A stretch of DNA of 62,952 nucleotides from Porphyra umbilicalis (lineage: Eukaryota; Rhodophyta; Bangiophyceae; Bangiales; Bangiaceae). Below, one piece after another: positions 20,787-30,157 of the stretch. The stretch covers positions 1-62,952 of the forward strand of contig KV919152.1 in NCBI GenBank assembly GCA_002049455.2, given 5' to 3'. A program made the position numbers and the translations under genes. The notes beneath the pieces were generated by a model. It worked only from the letters and a program-made list of their open reading frames with translations. It ran no database searches and was not told the origin of the DNA. Every line of letters begins with the position of its first letter. The stretch's first letter is position 1.

Positions 20787-21236
20787 TACGTGTAGACGGG
20801 GCGTTGAGGGCGAGTGGATGCCCCGTTCTCCGAGAAGCAGCTTGCTGCACTTCACGCAATCCTGGGTGCGACCACGACCCATCCATCCTCCAGCAAAATA
20901 GGCTATGATTCACGCACACGTTGACAGCAGATGAATCGGTCAATGTACTCAGCGGCTAGGGTGCTACACAGCCGATTGCCAACAGTTGACATGAAGGAGG
21001 GTCTGGGAGCAGAACTCTCAGCGCGACTGACCTGCAGGGGGTATGGCAACGAGGCAGTCAGAGCGGCCGCACAGTACCGAACCACCTGGCTGATCAATTT
21101 GAAGTGGTCAACGAAAGCTCCTGTCTGCCCGGGCAATTAAACATAGGACACCGCCTATGGGCGAGGAGGAGTCCCACAGGAATGATCGCAGGCCCGCCCA
21201 CGACGCAAGCGGGGACAGGTCGGGGGGCGGCGACGG
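20787..21236. other. Spacer without recognisable gene
   Basis: Short ORFs only; no family motif and no repeat pair detected. Confidence 0.4.
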
Positions 21237-22876
21237 TCATCCGCCCTCCTCGCCTTCAGACACGGGCGGCGGCGGCGGCGAGTCATCCGGGCGTTCGTAC
21301 ACTACAAAGCGGAGGGCGATCAGCGACGCGGGTGCCGTCGACGGCGAGGAGGAAAGAGCGTTGAGCGCGGCCACAGGGGTCACGCCGCAGCGTGCAGGGG
21401 TGTCCACGAATGTCAGCGACAAGCGCGTGAGGGCGATAAAAGCCGGCCAGCTCGCCAACCGCACACCTACTGCCGAGTCGAGCGATAAACGGAGGGTAGT
21501 CAGCGCCGGCAAAGCCGCCAGCGTCATGACCGCCGCGTCAGCTGCCGACGCGCCAAGGGTGACGGTTAGTGTGCGCAAACCCGTGGCACGGCACATGTCC
21601 ACCTCCGTCGGCGCCACGGTCTCAGAGACCCCCGCCGGCACTCACGCACCGCCGTCGGTTGCGTCAGCCGTCGTAGGGCCGCCAGCTGCCAACCCGCAAA
21701 CCTGTACGACGGCAGCATCGTCATAGGCGCCCGCGCAGCGGCCCCACGAACTAGACGCAATGAGCTGCACCGGGGCAGCGACCTGACCCCCGCACCAAAG
21801 TTGATCCGGTGACCACACCCACCCGCACGTCGCCGAAGCATCTTCATTGGTCTTGGGCAGACGCAGCACGGCAAGCGGCGGACGGCCGGTGAGCACCTGA
21901 GGCACCTCTGCGCGCAGGTGAACGGCTTGGTGCGACGTGTGGAGCAACAGGTGGTTCAAATCGGGCAGCGCCGGCAAGGCCAGGGCCATCAGCCTGCCCA
22001 CCCCAACGGCGCCCGTGAAGTGCAATTGGGTGAGTCGCGGGGCGGCCGCCACCAGCGCCATCGCATCGGAAGCGCTGACGCTGCCAAGAAACGAAAAGAT
22101 GCGGAGGCAGGGCAGCGACACGGGCGGCAGGGGATCCGCGCAGGGGGGCACAGGGCCGTATGGGGAAGGCGGCGGCGGCGACGACGTCGGACCTCCTACG
22201 GCACCCAGCCAATAGGAAAGGAAACCGGTTGGGTGGTGGTGGTCATCGCCGCTCATCGATCCACCCATGGTACACAAGCCAGCCGTCAGCTCAACCAGCT
22301 CTGCCGCGTGCGTCCGCACCACCGACGCGATGGCCCAGTGCGTCGGCCCGTCGCCGGTCGTCGCACGCCGCAGCCCTACGGGAAATGCCGAATCAAAAAG
22401 CTCCACATCCTAAGAACGGGCCAATCAGTATCGCGCATTTGCTCCTGCGACCCAACCGGGATCATCTCGGATGGAGTTGAAGACCTGACTCGGATCAAAG
22501 GGTGTTCCACTGCAGCACACTTCACCGTGAGTGGCCAGAGTATCAGCTGTAAACTGTAAGCTGTTCAGATGTCACATCTAATTCGATGTAGCCCACGATG
22601 GTTGCCTCGTGGAAGTGCATTTGTCAAAGTAGCCTTCGAGAAATGTCAGGTGATTCAGTGCCGGCACTGGTATGGCATGCCATGCCCATTTAAAGCCGTC
22701 GCCGCCGTCGTGCCCGGAACCCACAGTCGCTTCTCAACCGCGACCGCTCCCGATCGACCGCTGCTACCTGACCGCCACTGGCATCGTCTCTGCTCGGAAA
22801 TCGCACTCAACACCCTTTTGTCACCACCATCCCCACCACTCGCACAAACCATCATCCCCACCATCATTACCGCTCG

Positions 22877-23158
22877 GTGACCTCCAGGGGCCGCGGAGGT
22901 GGGCGCGGCAGCGGGGGGGGGGGGGGGGGGGAGGGAGGGGGACGTGGCGGACGGGGGGGGGGTGGGCAGGCTGACTTGGTCGTTGGTGTTTTGGGCGAGG
23001 GCGGTGTGCTTGATGGGGGGGACGGGGGGGGCGCGGTTGCCGAGGTGGCTGCGCCGGAGAGGCATTACACCCCTGCCGACGACGACGCCGACGACGACGG
23101 GCTGTCCGACCCAGAGGAGGAGGACGACGGTAGCAAGAGCTTCCTGCCGTGCTTGTAG
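22877..23158 (+). CDS. Gly-rich ORF with conserved acidic C-terminal tail (copy A)
   Basis: An open frame of 93 codons with a Gly/Arg-rich front encoded by G-runs and a C-terminus APERHYTPADDDAD... ending in an EEEDD block and KSFLPCL. The same tail occurs in copy B (ending at 24844). Over the last ~40 codons most differences between copies are synonymous third-position changes (CCG/CCA, GAG/GAA, TAC/TAT, CCT/CCC, GGG/GGC, TCC/TCG, CTG/CTT), which implies selection on this frame. There is no ATG at the start (the frame opens at GTG), so it may be a terminal exon. Function unknown. Confidence 0.5.
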   Translation: MTSRGRGGGRGSGGGGGGEGGGRGGRGGGGQADLVVGVLGEGGVLDGGDGGGAVAEVAAPERHYTPADDDADDDGLSDPEEEDDGSKSFLPCL

Positions 23159-23285
23159 TGTGCGGCATGTCTTTGGGGGGGCCGAGGCGAGGGGGGCGGG
23201 GAGGCGAGGGGGGGGGGGAGGCAAGGGGGGGGGGGAGGTGAGGGGAGAGAGGGGGCAGGGGGGGGGGGGGGGGGGGGGGGGCGAG
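22905..23285 (+). repeat. G-run-rich tract with G-quadruplex potential
   Basis: Contains G-runs up to about 29 (23252-23280) and many runs of at least 6 on the plus strand, so several four-run windows could fold as G-quadruplexes. The paralogous tract in copy B (24580-24960) has shorter runs. Run lengths in the assembly are probably unreliable. Confidence 0.7.
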
Positions 23286-24184
23286 CGTGGGGGTATGGGG
23301 GACGGAAAGAGCGTAGGTAGGTAGGCGTCGCTGTCGGGGCGCCAGCGGCGGTGTAGCCGATTATATTTGCGCAAATTATGGACAATGTGATACACGTGGG
23401 TCTCACGTGTCTCCCTCTCATTCTTGCAGACCCAGAGGCCAGCCTGGATCATGATGTCATAGGTGCATTCTATTCGTCAGATCTATGTGCCTGGAGCAAC
23501 GACAGCCGCGCAATCGAATCAATGGCAGCCGCACAATCCGTTAGGGTGCCTCCCAGGCCCTTTCCAGAGTCTCATTCATCGAGCTTTTTTGATCGTCAGG
23601 CCAATGAGGAGCCGGCCTCAGTCTCAACCTCAATTTCGAGCCGAGTGGGATATTGCGAATTCCTAACTCCTCAAAGTCGAGCTTTTTTGATCCGGCATTT
23701 CCCGTAGGGCAGACGGAGTGTGCGTAGGCGGCTCGTTGACACTCGCGTGCCGTCCCAGCCAAGCAACCGGATCACCCATTGATCGGCGGCAAACTCTTCC
23801 AGCGGGCACTGAGCCCAGGTACGGCAGTAGTCGGCTGAGCACCGTGGTGTTGGCAGGACTGTACGGCAAAAAGGGTGCCTGCCCCGTGTGCTCGCAGCGT
23901 CCAAACCGGGCGGCACGCACACCGCCGCCGCTGTGACAGTGCCCATCACCATCTGTTTCGGCACAGGACAGCCCTTCGGGAAATGCCGGATCAAAAAAGC
24001 TCCACATCCTAAGAACGGGCCAATCAGTATCGCGCATTTGCTCCTGCGACCCAACTGGGATCACCTCGGATGGAGTTGAAGACCTGACTCGGATCAAAGG
24101 GAGCTCCACTGCAGCACACTGCACCGTGAGTGGCCAGAGTATCAGCTGTAAACTGTAAGCTGTTCAGATGTCAGATCGAATTCG

Positions 24185-24844
24185 ATGCAGCCCACGAGGG
24201 TTGCCTCGTGGAAGTGCATTTGGAAAAGTAGCCTTCGAGAAATGTCAGGTGATCCAGTGCCATGCTGTACGAATTCGAAGTCGTCGCCGCCGTCGTGCCC
24301 GGCACCCACAGTTGCTTCTCATCGGCGACCGCTGCCGATCGACCGTTACCATCTGACCGCCGCTGGCATCGTCTTTGTTCGGCCATCGCATTCAACACCC
24401 TTTTTCCACCACAATCCCCACCACTCACACAATCTTCATCATCCCCACCGCTCGGTGACCTCCAAGCCCGGGGACCCGGGGACTGGCGAGCGTTCTCCCC
24501 GGAGGCCGCGACGCGACCGTCATCAGCTTACTACCTCCAGCCTACACTGCTGGCGCCCGACGCCGGACCAAGGCGGCGGAGGTGGGGGCGGGTGCAGTGG
24601 GGAAGGGGAGAGGGGGAGGGAGGGGGACGTGGCGGACGGGGGGGGACGTGGGCAGCCTAACTTGGTTGTTGGAGTTCTGGGCGTGGGCGGTGGGTTTGAT
24701 GGGGGGGACGGGGGAGGCGCGGTTGCCGGGGTGGCTGCGCCAGAAAGGCATTATACCCCCGCCGACGACGACGCCGACGACGCCGGCCTGTCGGACCCAG
24801 AGGAGGAGGACGACGCTGGCAAGAGCTTCCTTTCATGCTTGTAG
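24185..24844 (+). CDS. Gly-rich ORF with conserved acidic tail (copy B)
   Basis: 219 codons from ATG 24185. The N-terminal ~150 residues are not conserved as protein in copy A (there the matching ATG is followed at once by TAG), so only the C-terminal ~75 codons, homologous to 22950-23158, are credible. The tail reads APERHYTPADDDAD..., an EEEDD block, then KSFLSCL. Function unknown. Confidence 0.4.
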   Translation: MQPTRVASWKCIWKSSLREMSGDPVPCCTNSKSSPPSCPAPTVASHRRPLPIDRYHLTAAGIVFVRPSHSTPFFHHNPHHSHNLHHPHRSVTSKPGDPGTGERSPRRPRRDRHQLTTSSLHCWRPTPDQGGGGGGGCSGEGERGREGDVADGGGRGQPNLVVGVLGVGGGFDGGDGGGAVAGVAAPERHYTPADDDADDAGLSDPEEEDDAGKSFLSCL

Positions 24845-25004
24845 TGTGCGGCATGGCCGGGGGGGGCCCGAGGCGAGGGGGCGGGGGGAGGCGAGGGGGG
24901 GGGGAGGCGAGGGGGGAGGGGGGCGAGGAGGTGGGTGAGATAGGCGGGGCGGGGGGGGGCGGCGAACGTGGGGCTGTGGGGGACGGAGAGAGGGAAGGTA
25001 ACTA

Positions 25005-25697
25005 GGGTAATCAAATTCTGGAACAGTGCTCAAAGTCGTGGAACACCGAGAAATGCGATTCCAGTCTGTTTGCCCGTTGTTTTGTGTCTCACAGGGAAAG
25101 AATAAATAACAGGGATACGTACGAGCATATATAAACCGTTCAAAAATAATTGTTGGAAAGCCCTGCCTCTGACGACTGCCGTGACGCTACTCGCGTTTTG
25201 ATACGGTGATTATTGCGCCTCCACCGAGTGACAACTAGTGGAGGGGCGAGGATCGTCGTCAAAGTCCCCCAGCGTGACATGATCTCGTCGGGATCGTGAC
25301 ACCGGCAGCAATGAGGGGGGGGGGTGTCGGACGAACGGACGACGAGAGTGCATCGCGCCGCACCACCTGAGTGGCACGCAACGTCGGAGCGCCCGCCACG
25401 TGAGCCCCGTGTGACAGCAGGCGGGCGCCAGAGCACCCATATATCTCGTGATTCCTCTGCTAGGCGTGTAAATTACTGTTCCAGACTTGCGGTTTTTCTG
25501 TCACAGACTGCGTGATGCGAGAGACAACTTCCAGCTAGACAACGGGCATGAAGGAGAAGAGCAACCACGTCCTCAGTACAAGTATAATGTAGAGCAGCTC
25601 ACGGGCCTTTTTTCCATGTCTCTCTTGTCGGGCACGGACGTATGATGTATTTTATAGATAATATAGAAGCAAAAAGTGTTCCAGAATTTGATCACCC
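25005..25697. mobile_element. 693-bp MITE-like insert with TA duplication
   Basis: TIRs GGGTRATCAAATTCTGGAAC at both ends (one mismatch) with TA outside each (25003-25004; 25698-25699). The uninterrupted paralogue in copy A reads GGTAGGTAGGCGTCGC at ~23315-23330, an empty site fixing this insertion's position. No transposase ORF. Confidence 0.75.
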
Positions 25698-25944
25698 TAT
25701 ATAGGTAGGCCTCGCGGTCGGGTCTTCAGCGGCGAAGTAGCCAAAGAAGCTGTAGGCACCCCAGAAAAAAAAGTTCAGAATCAGACGCCAGCCCGGATCA
25801 TGATGGCATAAGTGCATTCTATTCGCCAGATCTATGCGCGTGGATCAACGACAGCCGCTCAATCGAATCAATGGCAGCCACACAATCCGTGAGGGTGGCT
25901 CCTAGGCCCTTTCCAGAGTCTCATTCATTGAGCTTTTTTGATTA

Positions 25945-27193
25945 GCGAAGCTTCTAGTAGGGATCCATTCGCGTTCTCAACGCTCAGGCAGCCACGTTGC
26001 ATGAAATGGATGGCCCTGTTCTGTTTGATGGTCACCCTCTAGGCCATGTGATTGGATGATCCCATCTGTACGCCCAATCACGCGTATCCACGTTTCAGCG
26101 TTCGATGGCCTACGAACGCTCTGGTCCAGAAGGATTACACATGCGAGCGATTACAGCTTCCTCCAAAAGCGTTTACAGATGCCTTCCTGGAACCCCCATA
26201 CTCCACACAAGAGCCCCGAAATTGTCAGCAGCGCGCATCTTTGCGGGCACATCAGCACCGCGTCTCCGCCCTCTTCCGTCGTCTCGCCATCTCGCCCCTC
26301 CGTCGGGCCTTTCACAGCACCCCTCCATCGTCGTCACCGCACCACCGTGCTCTCTCTTGGACGCGCTCGCCACATCCGCCCCTTTCTTTGCCCCCGCGCG
26401 CCGCATCCGCCCATTTCTTTCCCCCCCCCCCTTCCCCCCCTCCGCACACCATGCACGTTGCGCTGCACTCAGGTACGTTTTTTCTTCAATGTGTTCCTCG
26501 TCCTTCCCCGTCCCCCCGCCGATCCCCAGCCGGGTTGTTTACTCTTCTGTTCTTCTTTTCTTGAGGCATCTGATCGCCTCTGCTGTCGACCTCCCCCTGC
26601 GTGTGGCGGCGCGCCGGGTGCTGCGCTTGTCTGCCTTGCTGACCATTTCTTTGTGCTGAGAATCATACGACAAAGATGAAGATACCAAATGGGGATCGAC
26701 AATGGGGACGCTTTAACTGGAGAAGACAAAGGGACACAACAACAACTGGGAAAGAGGAAAGGGACCCAACGACGTCGTGGTCAGAAGAGTGAAGGAGCAG
26801 AACGGAAGGCCTCATTACAGTGCTGAAGCTCGGAATTCTGTGGCAGCATCAAAAAGAGACGCTCCCTCGATGTACACCCATTATGCTGAATACTGCATCA
26901 CATGATAAGTTAACTGCTCTGTCAGTCATCCCAACAATATTTGTACAATGGATGAAGCACTCGCTCGTGTGACGGGAAACACATTAGGCGCCTTAGGATA
27001 GAGTCCTTATTGTTTGAGCAAACGCTATTTTGGAGTTGGACACACCGTTCGACTCAGCTCATCGTGATTTGTCCTGTGAGGCTATCTCCAAGTCAATCTG
27101 ATCGAATGTCAAGAACTGGTGGATGCGCACTGGTGACTACTGGCTTTTTCCCAAACTGTGTGTCTGTGTTCTCACGAAAAGTGGAAGCTTCGC
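25945..27193. mobile_element. Putative 1.25-kb TIR insert
   Basis: GCGAAGCTTC at 25945 and its complement ending at 27193, with TA outside each (25943-25944; 27194-27195). It occupies the segment of copy B with no counterpart in copy A, though ~28 bases to the right (27196-27223) are also unmatched. No coding region is recognised; a pyrimidine-rich block (26400-26450) precedes ATGCACGTTGCGCTGCACTC and a GTACGT donor-like site near 26470. Confidence 0.45.
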
Positions 27194-27833
27194 TACCTGG
27201 TCCCTGCCCTGGGGGACCAACTTGTCATCAGGCCAATGAGGAGCCGGCCTCAGTCTCAACCTCAATTTCCAGCCGAGTGGGATTTTGTAAATTCCCAACT
27301 CCTCGAAGCGGAGCTTTTTTGGTCCGGCATTTCCCTCAGGGCAGGCGCTTGAGAAACTTTGCCACGGACGACTCGAGGTCGCCAGCGACGGCCGGATCGT
27401 GCACCGTTGGCGCATCGACCCCGCCCATGGACCAACGCGACAGGCTCGGCTTCACATCTTGGATCATCAAGGCGTCCAACACGTGACCGTCGAGTTGGGT
27501 CAACGGCGCCCCGCGCACGCCATACCCAAGAGAACAATACTTTTCTTCTCCCTCAAGGGCGCGGCGCCAGAGCCCCCCGAGCGGCTGCAAATTTTCCTGC
27601 AGGGCGGCGGGCGTGACGGGCGGCAGCTCGACGCGCCGCACGGGTCGGTCGCACGCGCGATAGATCGCGGTGCACGTGCGGGATAGGGCGGACCACGCCG
27701 ACCCGTGGCCGGTCGCCCAGAGGTGTCCCGCCACGATAGCGAGGAGCTCGGGTGGGAGGCACAGGAGTGACGGGGGGGGGGGTCGGGCCACCTGTGAGTT
27801 GTCGGGTGTACCCGCCGCCGCGGGCAACGCCAT

Positions 27834-28168
27834 GGCTTGAAGGGCAGCTGCGGGCTGGCGAATGCAAGTGCACGGACACGACTGCGATCGGCGCTGGCGG
27901 CAGGGGGCCGGATGACCGGAAAGTTAAGGGGGGGGCGTATGAAGCAGCGGCGAGGAGACAACGGCGGGGCGAGTGATATCAACGGTCGATAGGCAGAGGG
28001 AAGCGTCGACTCTGTTCTCAGGGCAGGTCGTGACCAGCGGCGACGCAGCCGGCTATAAGTGCGCAGCTGCCTCTTGTCGCTGTGCGCCACAGACGGAGGC
28101 CACGTGGCCAGCGCACGAGGCCATGCACGCCCAGAGCACGAGGTCAGAAGGTGCACATAAACGCACGT
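27834..28168. other. Upstream flank of the F-box pseudogene
   Basis: No ORF with family similarity. Presumed 5' flank of the minus-strand F-box gene; no clear TATA box seen. Confidence 0.35.
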
Positions 28169-30157
28169 CCCCATTCCGGAAAACGGAACGGCGACGTGAC
28201 AAATGGCGTGCCGCCCCCAGAATACGGTCAAATCAAGTGGTTTTCGGCCTCGCCAAGGACTTGCAGTCGGGAAGGATTTCCCTCCGACACTTGTTTGTCA
28301 TTGCAGATACTAACCATAGCGTTTTGAGCCTAATAGAGCAACTCGCTTGTCCGTGGTTTAGCCGCTCGCTCGTCTCCTTCCCCAGCTTCCTTCGCTCCCC
28401 CTCCTTGCCCCCCCCTCCTCGCATTTTTTTGGGTCATCGTGCCTATTCTACATACTGTATAGTGCTTTATCGACGTATCCCTCGGTCCCCCTCACTCCCG
28501 CTCAGCGGCGACCGTGCTAGACATCACTAATGTTTCCCCCGCCGCCGCTCTCCGTCCCCACCCCTCCCCCACCTCTACCCGCACAACCCCGACCACTACA
28601 ACCAGCACAGCCGTGTCAATACGTAATCAGAGTCACAAACGGTGCCAGGCAGCAAGAATGGGGGACGACAGGCAACGGGGGGGGACGAGGAGGGGGTTGC
28701 AGGAGGAGAAAGTCGGTGAACACTGGTGCTCATCGTGGGTAGGGGATTCTCCCGGCATGACGAGCACACACACGGCGCGGTGGTTTGGGGTCGAGCGGTC
28801 GTCGCTTATGAGCAGATAGCATGTGACAAGGGTTGTAGGGGGGTCTCTTGCAAGTCAGGCCGCAGTGGGGGGCCCCTCTTACAGCGGCAGTAGTGCAGTG
28901 TTCGTCCGAAGGCGGCCCGCGCGAGGGGCAACCACTTCGGGCGGGCAAACCCCCTGCAGGGGGTAGGCCACAAGCCTGTGGCCTATATTGGCGGCAGGGA
29001 CGACATGAGTCGGGCGCTTGGCCAATCAATACTCATATTGAGGCCCTCACATGCACGGTTGAATATGATGATCCGCGCGAATTGCTTGTGGCCCGGCTTC
29101 GCAGCTCGGCCTCTGCCAACACTCGGTTCAGACTCGGCCATCACCCTCCTTTGCTGTCCGTCTTTCTCCCTCTGCAACCCCCTACTCGTTTCCCCCCCGT
29201 TGCCGATCGTCCCACATTCTTGCTGCCCGGCTCCCTTTGTGACTCTGATGACATATGGGTATGGCTGTGCTGGTTGTAGTGGTCGGGGTTGTGCGGGTAG
29301 AGGTGGGGGAGGGGTGGGGACGGAGAGCGGCGGCGGGGGAAGCATTCGTGATATCTAGCACGGTCGCCGCTGAGCGGGAGTGAGGGGGACCGAGGGATAC
29401 GTCGATAAAGCACTATACAGTATGTAGAATAGGCACGATGACCCAAAAAAATGCGAGGAGGGGGGGGCAAGGAGGGGGAGCGAAGGGAGCTGGGGAAGGA
29501 GACGAGCGAGCGGCTAAACCACGGACAAGCGAGTTGCTCTATTGCTGACCTCCAAATATTGGCGGTTGCACAGTGGTTGCAATCATTCAACAGCGTACGT
29601 GGACAATTGGAAAGGCTAGGAATCATGTGAGTTTCTTACACAGACTCCTCATGCAGCTCTGCACACTGGAGACGCACATCAGGATTTCAGGATATCTGAA
29701 GATTTTGGTTGATCTCATGAAAAATCACAGGTCTGGCCCAGAACCCCCTGCATGCCCTCTCCAGGCCCAAGCAAGCGGCCAAAAAATCTCAGGATATCCC
29801 ATTGTGGGTTGCAATGGCTCTGCGTGACTCCTGCAGGACACGTTGATTGGCTTGTAAGATCACTGGCGGTAACTCCCAGCCAATAGTGTGATCGTGGCGT
29901 GTCGAACAGCCGATCCGACTTCATTTCTATGCTGTGTCGTCGGCTCTGCCTCCCTTCTCTCTGCAACCGCCATTTTTTGGAGGTTAGCAATATTAGGCTC
30001 AAAACGCTTTGGCTAGTATCTGCAATGACACACAGAGGTCGGAGGGAAATCCTTCCTGACTACGAGTCTTTGGAGAGGCCGAAAACCACTTGATCTGACC
30101 GTATTCTGGGGGCGGCACGCCATTGGTCACGTCGCCGTTCCGTTCTCCGGAATGGGG
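28169..30157. mobile_element. Foldback element with ~550-bp inverted arms
   Basis: The left arm 28169-28715 is repeated in reverse complement at 29158-30157; the right arm is longer only because a 449-bp MITE sits in it (29542-29990). Arms look over 90% identical. The 442-bp loop (28716-29157) contains a 14-bp palindrome (28950-28963) and a 9-bp stem hairpin (28964-28985). Outer ends read CCCCATTCCGG; no target duplication is evident. Open frames across the arms occur on both strands as mirror images, so I do not call genes. Confidence 0.75.
29542..29990. mobile_element. 449-bp MITE inside the foldback arm
   Basis: TIRs begin TTGCTGACCTCC and TTGCTAACCTCC and continue to TGGCGGTTGCA (~29 bp, four mismatches). 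TA flanks both ends (29540-29541; 29991-29992). The opposite arm of the foldback preserves the empty site (CTAATAGAGC at ~28330-28339), confirming both boundaries and a 2-bp duplication. Confidence 0.85.

Larger units (their letters stand above)
22374..23709 (+). mobile_element. CAG-duplicating TIR transposon, copy A
   Basis: Ends CCCTACGGGAAATGCCG at 22374 and the complement CGGCATTTCCCGTAGGG at 23709 extend to a ~29-bp TIR continuing into AATCAAAAAGCTC. CAG flanks both sides (22371-22373; 23710-23712), a 3-bp target duplication. The 1,336-bp body has an AT-richer left part, an extreme G-rich central block with a conserved ORF tail, and an AT-richer right part. Superfamily unassigned: a 3-bp duplication suggests PIF/Harbinger or CMC-like families, but no transposase is present. 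Confidence 0.7.
23972..27341 (+). mobile_element. CAG-duplicating TIR transposon, copy B with nested inserts
   Basis: Same family as copy A: the left end CCCTTCGGGAAATGCCG (23972) and right end CGGCATTTCCCTCAGGG-like (27341) are inverted repeats flanked by CAG (23969-23971; 27342-27344). Its left ~1.03 kb aligns to copy A. Two younger insertions follow (25005-25697 and 25945-27193), and the last ~110 bp (27225-27341) again aligns to copy A (23604-23709). The net non-inserted body is ~1.4 kb, close to copy A. Confidence 0.65.
21237..27833 (-). pseudogene. F-box/LRR gene split by two TIR transposons
   Basis: Three minus-strand pieces read in order as one gene. (1) 27833-27342: start MALPAAAG and an F-box at residues ~24-60 (LPPELLAIVAGHL, then SALSRTCTAIYRACDRPVRR). 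(2) 23968-23713: middle part ending LEEFAADQW...SRLRTLRL. (3) 22370-21237: leucine-rich repeats (for example LPCLRIFSFLG, LPALPDLNHLLLH, LPALTTLRLSLD). The gaps are exactly the two transposons described below, each flanked by CAG. Removing the 22374-23709 insert plus one CAG places piece 2 directly in frame with piece 3. Lesions remain: a frameshift within piece 2 (F-box frame versus LRR frame) and an in-frame TGA at 21642-21644 in piece 3 (GCGTGAGTGCC could alternatively be a splice donor). F-box/LRR proteins select substrates for SCF ubiquitin ligases; this copy is probably dead. Confidence 0.65.

Noticed and set aside
20005..21236. Extension of the KDZ-like element beyond 19996
   Set aside because: The 8-bp duplication and ungapped TIR alignment end at 19996, and sequence beyond has no partner left of 8707.
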